A DNA stretch of 64,000 bases. Source: Desulfoscipio geothermicus. Lineage in GTDB: Bacteria > Bacillota > Desulfotomaculia > Desulfotomaculales > Desulfallaceae. Position 1 is the first letter of the stretch, and each line of letters begins with the position of its first letter. The stretch is from NCBI GenBank assembly GCA_016841645.1, contig JAENYS010000012.1, positions 19,020 to 83,019 on the forward strand, written 5' to 3'. Made by a program: the position numbers and the translations under genes. The notes beneath the pieces are model-generated. The model saw only the letters and a program-made list of their open reading frames with translations. It was not told the DNA's origin and made no database searches. Below, in pieces: positions 18,351 to 25,070 of this stretch.

Positions 18351-19460
18351 ATGATTGTACAGTTCCAAGTTGACCCCCAAAAATGCAAGCGCAGTGGCAT
18401 TTGTGCCGTGTCATGCCCGGCTAAGCTAATCAGTATAAATAAAATAGATAAGCATCCTTACTGGATTGAGGGAGCGGAGCAAAAATGTATTAAATGCGAA
18501 CACTGCGTTGCAGCTTGCCCTAACCATGCCATTACTATAAAAAAATTTAGAGAAGATGAAATAAGAAATAACCTGTTTAAAATTGATGCCCTAAAATGCA
18601 AATACGATGGCATTTGTGCGACAGTGTGCCCGTTGCAGCTAATAATTTTTAATAAAACGGATAAAATCCCCACACCGATAGAAAAAGCAGAAAAACAATG
18701 TATTCACTGTGGGCATTGCGTTGCAGCTTGCCCTACCGGAGCTTTTTCTCTTAAAACGGTAAAGCCGGGCAAGCTATGTGTTGATTTTGACGGAACATTA
18801 TACTATGGACCCATTTCCCTGCAAACAATGAAACCTGAGGATTGCGAACAGGTTAACGCAAGCCTCCTACCCTCCGCAGAACAAGTCGGGCACTTCCTGA
18901 GAACCCGGAGGTCCGTACGCGCTTACAAAAGCCAACCGGTAGACCGAGCAACCTTGTCCGGTATTATTGATATTGCTCGCTATGCTCCAACCGCAAGAAA
19001 TTTACAACCGGTAAATTGGCTGGTCATTGAAAACGCCGGTGAAGTCAGCCTTTTAACCGGTCTGGTTATAGAGTGGATGCGACATACAATAAATGAAGAG
19101 CCTGAAATAGCTAAAAGTATGAATATGAAACGGTTGGTTGACGATTGGAATAAAGGAATAGATCGAATTTGTCGCAGTGCACCTCATGTTATCGTAGCAC
19201 ATACCCGGGAAGATCTCACAGGAGCCCAAACCTCCTGCGCCATTGCCCTGACCTACCTGGAGCTTGCGGCGTTTTCTGCCGGTTTGGGCGCATGCTGGGC
19301 TGGATTTTTCAACGCCGCCGCAAACTTTTATCCGCCAATGAAGGAAGCTCTAGGTCTGCCTGACGGTCATCAGTCCTTTGGTGCCATGATGATTGGTTAT
19401 CCCCGGTATCAATACCACCGCATTCCGTTGAGAAAAAAAGCGATAGTTACCTGGCGTTAG
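18351..19460 (+). CDS. Nitroreductase with two tandem 2[4Fe-4S] ferredoxin domains
   Basis: A 369-residue soluble protein. Four cluster motifs are present in order: CKRSGICAVSCP and CIKCEHCVAACP (first domain), CKYDGICATVCP and CIHCGHCVAACP (second domain). The second ferredoxin domain (about residues 75-140) repeats the first. From about residue 185 a nitroreductase (FMN) domain follows with TRRSVRAYKSQPVD, ARYAPTARNLQPVNWLVI and AFSAGLGACWAGFF. Most proteins of this type carry one ferredoxin domain, so the duplication is unusual. It likely passes electrons from a ferredoxin pool to FMN and an unknown acceptor. AAAAGGAG precedes the ATG. Confidence 0.88.
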   Translation: MIVQFQVDPQKCKRSGICAVSCPAKLISINKIDKHPYWIEGAEQKCIKCEHCVAACPNHAITIKKFREDEIRNNLFKIDALKCKYDGICATVCPLQLIIFNKTDKIPTPIEKAEKQCIHCGHCVAACPTGAFSLKTVKPGKLCVDFDGTLYYGPISLQTMKPEDCEQVNASLLPSAEQVGHFLRTRRSVRAYKSQPVDRATLSGIIDIARYAPTARNLQPVNWLVIENAGEVSLLTGLVIEWMRHTINEEPEIAKSMNMKRLVDDWNKGIDRICRSAPHVIVAHTREDLTGAQTSCAIALTYLELAAFSAGLGACWAGFFNAAANFYPPMKEALGLPDGHQSFGAMMIGYPRYQYHRIPLRKKAIVTWR

Positions 19461-19510
19461 GGATTATTGGTACATCATAGTCATACTTCAATTATCCAAT
19501 AGCAAAAAGC

Positions 19511-19545
19511 AAAAAAACCCCCGGTTTATGTGTGGTAAACCGGGG
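19511..19545 (-). terminator. Intrinsic terminator facing left
   Basis: CCCCGGTTTA and TAAACCGGGG pair across 7 bases. The seven A residues on the left give a T run only on the minus strand, so it ends leftward transcripts arriving from the Moco riboswitch at 19675-19765. It may also catch rightward read-through from the nitroreductase gene. Confidence 0.75.
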
Positions 19546-19616
19546 TTGTTAAGGAGTGTAACATGTTAACAGCTTTAACCCAAATGAAACTTACATCTGG
19601 CTTGCCGTCTTAATAT

Positions 19617-19661
19617 AAAAAAGCTTTACCCTATTATGCAAAAGGATAAAGCTTTTTATCA
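19617..19661 (-). terminator. Expression-platform terminator of the orphan Moco riboswitch
   Basis: On the minus strand AAAAAGCTTTATCC pairs with GGGTAAAGCTTTTT, followed by TTATATT. The stem sequence nearly matches the terminators of the riboswitch at 24379, showing common descent. Confidence 0.8.
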
Positions 19662-19674
19662 AAAAAGCCATACT

Positions 19675-19765
19675 CTCCTTTCCACAATGGGAGGCACACT
19701 AGTTTTCCAATGTACCCTAAGGGCCTGACAACCATACCTTAGGCTTAGGTTTTACAGGCTCGGAG
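19675..19765 (-). promoter_or_regulatory. Moco-type riboswitch aptamer with no gene behind it
   Basis: The minus strand reads CTCCGAGCCTGTAAAACC at the 5' side, AGCCTAAGGTATGGTTGTC in the middle and GTGCCTCCCATTGTGGAAAG then GAG at the 3' side. P1 is CTCC/GGAG and P2 is GCCTG/CAGGC. These blocks and their order match the Moco RNA motif found upstream of cofactor genes. Downstream on this strand there are only a terminator, about 70 bases and another terminator, then the convergent nitroreductase gene. Confidence 0.88.
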
Positions 19766-19810
19766 AAATATTATTTTTTCAATAAGTACGATATTCAACA
19801 TATTTGGCCG

Positions 19811-19858
19811 AATTCCTGCTATAAAATATTATTTTATAGCAGGAATTCCTTTGTTTTT
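19811..19858. terminator. Long perfect hairpin, terminator-like
   Basis: A 17-base perfect stem (AATTCCTGCTATAAAAT with its complement) and a 3-base loop, followed on the plus strand by CCTTTGTTTTTT. It stands just past the stop of the leftward VWA gene. The T run favours plus-strand termination, but such a long stem can act on both strands. Confidence 0.7.
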
Positions 19859-19864
19859 TGAATT

Positions 19865-21064
19865 TCAATTACTTACCTTAAGCCGTTTTACCGCTTGTTC
19901 GAGCCCAATTACCGACAGCTCAAACATGGGGAATAACTTGCGGACCATAGTAATGGAACGAGCACGGTAGTTTAATTGCTCATTCCAGCCCTTAGCCGGT
20001 ATCGGGTTGAGCCATACTGCATGCCTGAAATGCCTGGCTAAACGCTCCAGCCAAACCAATCCCGGCTCTTGATTCCTGTTGTCCCAGTCAATAGCCCCGT
20101 TTACCGCAATCAATTCACTTTCAGCCATACTTGCGTCACCAATAATAATTAACCGGTAATCAGAATCAAGATTATGCAAAAAATCATAAGTTAACATAGC
20201 ATATTCTTCAATACAGGCCGGCTTAACATAAATATTGTCATAAATACAGTTATGAAAATAATAAATCTTTAGTTCTTTTAAGTGACTGGATCGTTTAAAG
20301 GCGCTGAATAACCGACTGCAAAGGTTGATGTGCATGTCCATTGAGCCACCCGAGTCCATCACCAGCGCTATTTTCAAGTTATTTTTACGCGAGCGCTCCC
20401 AGACGAGCTCCAACCTGCCGGCATGACGACAAGTGGCGTCAATAGTGCCGTTTATATCCAATTCATCCTTAACTCCGTCATGGAGATTAGTAAGCTCCCG
20501 CAAAACTCGCAAAGCTGCTTCAAACTTCCTTACTCCAAGAATAACATCACTGCGGTATCCCTGGTAATCCCGCCGGGCTGCCACCTGGATTGCTGAAAAA
20601 TTGCCCGGCACGCCGCCAATACGTTCTCCTTTTGGGTTAAAACCGCCACGTCCGAAGTACATTCCGCCGTCTTTGGACACCGCATTGGAAACCTCTTGGT
20701 AATTTTGATCCTGCTCGTCTTTCTTTTCAGCAAATTCTCGCTGTATTTTTTCTACATCATCCTGGTAGAGTGATTGATCCTCCAAAACTAGCATCTTGGG
20801 CGGCAATCCATCCTTCAGCCATTCTAAAACATCATTAACCCAATTAGCAGGCGATTCAATGCCGCTAAAATAATTTTGGAAAGCTAGGTCATAATTATCA
20901 AATTGAGTCTCACTCTTGACCAGGACCGCACGGGCAAGATAATAAAATTCACTCAGGCTGGAAAATGCCAGTCCCTTATTCAGTGCCTCCATTAGAGTCA
21001 TCCACTCGATTAGGGATACCGGCACTCCCATATTCTTAAGCTCATAAAGGAAATTAATAAACAC
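19865..21064 (-). CDS. CoxE-like von Willebrand factor A domain protein
   Basis: A 399-residue soluble protein. The N-terminus (NFLYELKNMGVPVSLIEWMT) and the linker AAALRVLRELTNLHDGVKDE-like region are typical of COG3552/CoxE-like proteins. The C-terminal VWA domain has the MIDAS block ALVMDSGGSMDMHINLCSRL, in which one Ser of the usual D-x-S-x-S is Gly. CoxE-type proteins work with MoxR AAA+ ATPases in metal-centre maturation, for instance of Mo-containing CO dehydrogenase. No MoxR gene is visible here. It starts with GTG behind a G-rich site, 62 bases after a moeA gene, so a part in Mo/W enzyme maturation is plausible. Confidence 0.8.
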   Translation of the reverse strand: MFINFLYELKNMGVPVSLIEWMTLMEALNKGLAFSSLSEFYYLARAVLVKSETQFDNYDLAFQNYFSGIESPANWVNDVLEWLKDGLPPKMLVLEDQSLYQDDVEKIQREFAEKKDEQDQNYQEVSNAVSKDGGMYFGRGGFNPKGERIGGVPGNFSAIQVAARRDYQGYRSDVILGVRKFEAALRVLRELTNLHDGVKDELDINGTIDATCRHAGRLELVWERSRKNNLKIALVMDSGGSMDMHINLCSRLFSAFKRSSHLKELKIYYFHNCIYDNIYVKPACIEEYAMLTYDFLHNLDSDYRLIIIGDASMAESELIAVNGAIDWDNRNQEPGLVWLERLARHFRHAVWLNPIPAKGWNEQLNYRARSITMVRKLFPMFELSVIGLEQAVKRLKVSN

Positions 21065-21126
21065 GGGGCAGCACCCCCAATAGGTTCAACATCAAATCCG
21101 CCGCGCAACCTTGATCAAGCAGAGAA

Positions 21127-22335
21127 TTAAAGGCATGCAGGCTTTAGGATAATTACAGACACTTCGGCACCTTTTTCCACGGGAGGGTGTCCCGCCGGAA
21201 GATCAATTAACGCATTACAGTCTCTGAGAAAAGCCTTGGTCATACTCGATTTTTGACCTAGCAATATTGTTGCGTTCCACCCGGCATGATCGCATGCTGC
21301 AGTGGCTAGTAAAAAACGCCGGGGACCACCTTTTTTCGAAAAAACATTGGAACATACAGCAGAAAGCCGAGCCTGATGAGGCTTCATATTCTGCATGGCA
21401 CGCAATACCGGAACAACCAGCAAGTGAAAGCTAACTGCACAGGCTGCCGGGTTTCCGGGAAGCGAAATCACCAGCTTTTCACCGTATGTCGCCGCGCCAC
21501 TGTGGCTGCCCGGCTTAATTTGAATTCCCCAAAATAATATATCTGCTCTGCTTTGCTTGATTAGTGGAAAGGCCTGATCACCGACACCGTAGGCGGCCCC
21601 ACCGATAGTAATTAAGATATCGGAGGAATCAAGCAACTTTTCAAAGCGTTCTCCGATTTGAGCAGTACTACCAGCCCCGGCGACTGCTATATCAATTACC
21701 TCACCCTGCTCCTGCATTACCAACCCGGCCAGATGCACGCCATTGCTATTCCGCATTTGTCCAGGCATTGGTGTTTCCCGGCAGGTAACTATGTCTGTCC
21801 CAAGACTTAATATAGCAACCCGGGGCTTTTTATACACAGTCAATTCATTTATACCGTACGATGCCAGAACGCCGGCCATACCGGGGCTAAGGCAGGATCC
21901 TTTCAACACCAGTAGATCACCCTTCAGAAAATTCTCACCAAGGGGTTTAATATTGCTGCCGGGTTCAATCGATTTACTATATGTAATATATTCTCCCTCT
22001 AGCTCAACAGCCTCTTGTGGTACCACTGCTACCGTCCCGTCAGGTAGCGGACCACCGGTAACCACTCCGGTGGCCTGACCGGAACTAAGTGCAACAGAGG
22101 CCATTTCTCCCGGTCTGAGGTACTCTATGACTTGATAACGCCCGCTGTCGCCTTCAGCCAAAGCATAGCCATCCATTGCCGCCTGCGCGCATGGGGGCAT
22201 GTCATGCTCCGCCATGATATCTTCGGCAACAACGCGGCCCAACGCCTGCAGCAGAGGCAAAGACTCTACCGGCAGGACCCTGACGTGACTTAAGATAATA
22301 TCCTGAGCCTTTTCTAATTCTATATTTTCAAGCAC
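21127..22335 (-). CDS. MoeA-family molybdopterin metal-insertion protein
   Basis: A 402-residue MoeA homologue, more diverged than the one at 16313. It shows MPPCAQAAMDGYALAEGDSG, the usual MPT-facing DG pair, VVTGGPLPDGTVAVVPQEAV, ITIGGAAYGVGDQAFPLIKQ in place of the standard SGGxSxGxxD loop, and VISLPGNPAACAVSFHLLV. The loop change (GGAAYGVGDQ) suggests altered specificity, for example tungstate or a particular client enzyme. The gene starts 21 bases after the MoeA-like gene at 22357 and is followed by the CoxE-like gene; the three form one leftward operon behind a Moco riboswitch. Confidence 0.85.
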   Translation of the reverse strand: MLENIELEKAQDIILSHVRVLPVESLPLLQALGRVVAEDIMAEHDMPPCAQAAMDGYALAEGDSGRYQVIEYLRPGEMASVALSSGQATGVVTGGPLPDGTVAVVPQEAVELEGEYITYSKSIEPGSNIKPLGENFLKGDLLVLKGSCLSPGMAGVLASYGINELTVYKKPRVAILSLGTDIVTCRETPMPGQMRNSNGVHLAGLVMQEQGEVIDIAVAGAGSTAQIGERFEKLLDSSDILITIGGAAYGVGDQAFPLIKQSRADILFWGIQIKPGSHSGAATYGEKLVISLPGNPAACAVSFHLLVVPVLRAMQNMKPHQARLSAVCSNVFSKKGGPRRFLLATAACDHAGWNATILLGQKSSMTKAFLRDCNALIDLPAGHPPVEKGAEVSVIILKPACL

Positions 22336-22356
22336 CCGGCTCCCCCCAATTCTATT

Positions 22357-23388
22357 TTAGATTTCTGTCGCTTTACCGAAAGCACAGGCCGGATAACGAC
22401 AGACCTCGCACTCTTCACACAGTCCGCCCTGGCCCAGCGCCACAATATCCGACTTAGTCAAACGCTCACCGGTAAATATACGCGGTAACACTAGATCAAA
22501 AATAGTAGTCTTATTAAACATCACGCAACCAGGTAAGCCGCAAATCGGCACTTTACCCAGATAAGCCAGCATAAACATTGAGCCGGGCAGTACCGGTGCA
22601 CCATAAGAAACAACATCGGCTCCAGTCGCCTTAATCCCGGTCGGCGTAACATCATCCGGGTCTACCGACATACCTCCCGTCAGCATTACCATTTCCGCTC
22701 CTTCATCAACCATGCGAAGGATTTCTGTAGTTATCATATTCGGGTCATCAGGCAATATTACGTGTCCGCATAACTGTGCACCGAAAGCTTTAACTTTTTT
22801 TCTGACCACACTCGTAAAGCCGTCCTGAATCCGCCCTGAATAAACCTCGCTACCGGTGGTTATGACGCCAACTGAAAGCGGCAAAAAGGGTTTTACGGAC
22901 AACAAGGGTTCCGCCTCACTGCAGATCTCTTCTGCTTCACCCAGGATTTCACGTTGTATCGTTAGCGGAATAACCCTGGTTCCGGCAACAAGTTGATCTT
23001 TAGTAACTACCCGGTTATTATGCACCGTCGCCAAGACTACCCCATCCAGGCTGTTAAGCTGATTCAATATTTTACCCCGCACTTTCAACATACCATCATA
23101 TGAGGCGCGCAGGCTAACTTTGCCCTGATTTGGCTCATCCCAGTGCAAGCCTGGCCCGGCAGCAATCCGTGCAAGGAGCAAAGCAGCTTCATTTTCATGA
23201 ACCAGATTAGCTACGTTCTCCCATACATAAATATGTTCTTTGCCCAAATCACGGAGCTTAGGGACATCTTCTTTGGTTAAGATTTGACCTTTCCGGAAAG
23301 CCCGTTCTTTTTTACTATCAGGGATAATTCTGGTAATATCGTGACAAAGAACCATACCCACCGATTCGGCTACAGGTACCTTTTGCAT
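22357..23388 (-). CDS. Short MoeA-like molybdopterin-binding protein with C-terminal Cys cluster
   Basis: A 343-residue protein. The N-terminal part (VPVAESVGMVLCHDITRIIP) replaces the full MoeA domains I and II. The MPT-binding domain is present with GVITTGSEVYSGRIQDGFTS, MLTGGMSVDPDDVTPTGIKA and PICGLPGCVMFNKTTIFDLV. The tail has CEECEVCRYPACAFGK, four Cys that may bind an Fe-S cluster or zinc. Proteins of this type accompany Mo/W enzymes in clostridia, and their exact role is not settled. It is the first gene after a Moco riboswitch and terminator (23468-23616), so its operon should respond to cofactor level. Confidence 0.83.
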   Translation of the reverse strand: MQKVPVAESVGMVLCHDITRIIPDSKKERAFRKGQILTKEDVPKLRDLGKEHIYVWENVANLVHENEAALLLARIAAGPGLHWDEPNQGKVSLRASYDGMLKVRGKILNQLNSLDGVVLATVHNNRVVTKDQLVAGTRVIPLTIQREILGEAEEICSEAEPLLSVKPFLPLSVGVITTGSEVYSGRIQDGFTSVVRKKVKAFGAQLCGHVILPDDPNMITTEILRMVDEGAEMVMLTGGMSVDPDDVTPTGIKATGADVVSYGAPVLPGSMFMLAYLGKVPICGLPGCVMFNKTTIFDLVLPRIFTGERLTKSDIVALGQGGLCEECEVCRYPACAFGKATEI

Positions 23389-23467
23389 TAATAACCCTCC
23401 TAAATTTCATGTTTTTTAACTTGAGGCCATACCCTTCTATAAAGAACGCTAATTAATTGTTAATATA

Positions 23468-23508
23468 AGAAAAAGCGCTGTTTTCCGGTAAGAAAGAACA
23501 GCGCTTTA
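23468..23508 (-). terminator. Expression-platform terminator of the riboswitch before the MoeA-like gene
   Basis: On the minus strand AAAGCGCTGTT pairs with AACAGCGCTTT and is followed by TTCTTAT. It lies between the aptamer and the gene starting at 23388. Confidence 0.85.
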
Positions 23509-23525
23509 TAAACAAAGCAATTTTC

Positions 23526-23616
23526 CTCCTTTCCACAATGGGAGGCACACCAGTTTCCCAATGCACCCTAACGGTCAGGTAACCATACTTAAGGCTTAGG
23601 CTTGCCTGACTCGGAG
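23526..23616 (-). promoter_or_regulatory. Moco-type riboswitch aptamer upstream of the MoeA-like operon
   Basis: The minus strand reads CTCCGAGTCAGGCAAGCC, AAGCCTTAAGTATGGTTACC and GTGCCTCCCATTGTGGAAAG followed by GAGG. The helices match the other copies in the window (P1 CTCC/GGAG, P2 GTCAGG/CCTGAC). It lies in the 250-base gap between mobB and the MoeA-like gene, so mobB is uncoupled from the regulated genes. Confidence 0.92.
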
Positions 23617-23641
23617 TATGTATTTTATAATATTAGACATT

Positions 23642-24151
23642 TTAATTGGTTTTTAATATGACTCGTTCAATCAAATCGGCTACCCCTAAAGCATCATCCA
23701 GACCAAAGCAAATCACTTCACTATCCAACGGTACATTGCTTACTACAGCCAGCAATTCCTCTGCAGGTATAACCGGTCGCTCAGAAACCCCCTCGTGGTA
23801 AACTTCAATCTTGGGCCACTTACCCCTTTTGTAACCTTCAATAACGATTAGATCTACCCCGCTTATCATTGAAATAACTGCATCCGGACCTGGATCAGAT
23901 TCAAAACTCCTGACCAAGGAAACACCACCCGGCGCAGCTAAAGCTACAACTTCGGCACCGGCCCGCGCATGCCGCCAAGTATCCTTGCCTGGTTGATCAA
24001 ACTCTATCTGGTGATGAGTATGCTTGACAACTCCAACCCGGTAGCCGCGTCTTTTTAGCTCGGCAATCAACTTTTCAAGAAAAGTAGTCTTACCGGAATT
24101 AGAAAACCCGGCCAGACCAATTAACGGAACGCACATATCCATATGAACCAT
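23642..24151 (-). CDS. mobB: MobB-type GTP-binding molybdopterin cofactor protein
   Basis: A 169-residue P-loop protein with GLAGFSNSGKTTFLEKLIAE (Walker A at about residues 14-22), VGVVKHTHHQIEFDQPGKDT and DLIVIEGYKRGKWPKIEVYH, all standard for MobB. MobB binds GTP and helps MobA form the guanine dinucleotide cofactor used by DMSO-reductase-family enzymes such as the two in this window. No mobA is present. GGAGATG precedes the ATG. It is transcribed divergently from the oxidoreductase leader. Confidence 0.92.
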   Translation of the reverse strand: MVHMDMCVPLIGLAGFSNSGKTTFLEKLIAELKRRGYRVGVVKHTHHQIEFDQPGKDTWRHARAGAEVVALAAPGGVSLVRSFESDPGPDAVISMISGVDLIVIEGYKRGKWPKIEVYHEGVSERPVIPAEELLAVVSNVPLDSEVICFGLDDALGVADLIERVILKTN

Positions 24152-24335
24152 TTTAACATCTCCACGCTTAATGCAAGGTATAAATCTTAAAGCAGCGTGT
24201 CTTTTTTCTCATTAATGAAATATACCACAATGCTATGTAACTCTAAAAATAATATATAAGCTAATAATTTTAATGTCAAGATTTTTACTAATATTTTTGT
24301 CATTGATTAAATTATTATATTTTTTGTTGTTTTTA

Positions 24336-24367
24336 TTGTAATTATGTCGGATATATGTTAGTATAAT
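24336..24367 (+). promoter_or_regulatory. Probable promoter of the oxidoreductase leader
   Basis: A TATAAT -10 box at 24362-24367 lies 12 bases before the aptamer. The best -35 (TTGTAA, 24336-24341) is 20 bases away, which is long, so only the -10 is firm. Confidence 0.5.
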
Positions 24368-24378
24368 CAAAAATAATT

Positions 24379-24470
24379 CTCCGAGCCAGTTAGACCTAAA
24401 CCTTTAGTATGGTTAACTGGACGTCAAGGTATATCTGGAAACCGGTATGCCTCCCATTGCGGAAAGGAGA
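24379..24470 (+). promoter_or_regulatory. Moco-type riboswitch aptamer upstream of the bis-MGD oxidoreductase
   Basis: CTCCGAGCCAGTTAGACC, then TAGTATGGTTAACTGG, then ACCGGTATGCCTCCCATTGC and GGAAAGGAGA. P1 is TCTCC/GGAGA and P2 is CCAGTTA/TAACTGG. This copy has the most canonical 3' block in the window and shares it closely with the copies at 19675 and 23526. Confidence 0.93.
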
Positions 24471-24487
24471 AAGATATCTTTCTAACA

Positions 24488-24525
24488 TAAAGCTTTATCC
24501 TTTTCTTGAACGGGTAAAGCTTTTC
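24488..24525 (+). terminator. First leader terminator
   Basis: AAAGCTTTATCC pairs with GGGTAAAGCTTT (one bulge), then TTCT. The T run is short, so on its own this may be a weak terminator. Confidence 0.65.
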
Positions 24526-24534
24526 TAACCATTA

Positions 24535-24655
24535 AGCATGGTTGACTTATAAATCAACGTGTATCGTAATATCGATATGCTTTCCATTGCTTAACGGCTT
24601 GAGATATCTTTTAAAAAAGCTTTATCCTTTTCTCACCGGGGATAAAGCTTTTTAT
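24535..24655 (+). repeat. Degenerate second copy of the Moco riboswitch and its terminator
   Basis: GCATGGTTGACTTATAAATC, ATCGATATGCTTTCCATTGC and GAGATATCTTTT align with TATGGTTAACTGGACGTC, ACCGGTATGCCTCCCATTGC and AAGATATCTTTC of the intact copy. The closing GGAAAGGAG and the opening CTCCGAG are lost. Its terminator is intact and strong (AAAGCTTTATCC with GGGATAAAGCTTTTTATT, 24617-24655). Confidence 0.7.
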
Positions 24656-24713
24656 TATGTTTCACCTTGCCGTTAATGGATTTACTTAATGTCAATAATT
24701 CATTTTTAATTTT

Positions 24714-24784
24714 GTTAACTAACTGGATAAAGCTTTCCAAACCTGAGTGTACCATGGAATCGATATGCTTATCATTTCCGAACG
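24714..24784 (+). repeat. More decayed third copy of the Moco aptamer
   Basis: GTTAACTAACTGG, AAGCTTTCC and ATCGATATGCTTATCATTTC preserve the same order of blocks as the first two copies. ATCGATATGCTT is shared with copy two, which suggests that copy three arose from copy two. No terminator follows directly. Confidence 0.55.
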
Positions 24785-24936
24785 ACTATAGCGCGTTTCA
24801 CCTTTCCTCCTATTTTAATGAAATAAGTTAAAGCAGCTCCCATACCGGCAATATTTGTATATCCATGATGGCAGTAGACGCCAAATAAATGTTAGTTATA
24901 AAAGGGGGTGAGCCATTAGAGATACATAAAATGCCA

Positions 24937-25026
24937 AGTTAACCTACCCTTAGGCTGATAGCCGGTCCTAGTTTATAACAGCTTAGCCAAGAGCAGATCT
25001 AATGCTCTAAAAAAAGGGTAAGTTAA
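24937..25026 (+). ncRNA. Structured 5'-leader element of unknown class
   Basis: AGTTAACCTACCCTT (24937-24951) can pair almost perfectly with AAGGGTAAGTTAA (25014-25026), closing a 60-base multibranched region. That region holds a hairpin AGAGCA/TGCTCT and a GGCT/AGCC stem. It ends about 30 bases before the ribosome site of the oxidoreductase gene. I cannot match it to a known class. Parts (minus strand AGCCTAAGGGTAGGTT) resemble a Moco aptamer in reverse, so it may instead be an inverted relic. Confidence 0.4.
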
Positions 25027-25070
25027 TCACTTTAGTTAAATGAACTAATAATTAGTGGAGGTTGAGCAAA

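Noticed and set aside
19563..19613. Plus-strand 16-codon frame with AAGGAG ribosome site beside the orphan riboswitch
   Set aside because: Too short to support as a gene and it overlaps the leftward riboswitch transcript; mentioned only as a possibility.
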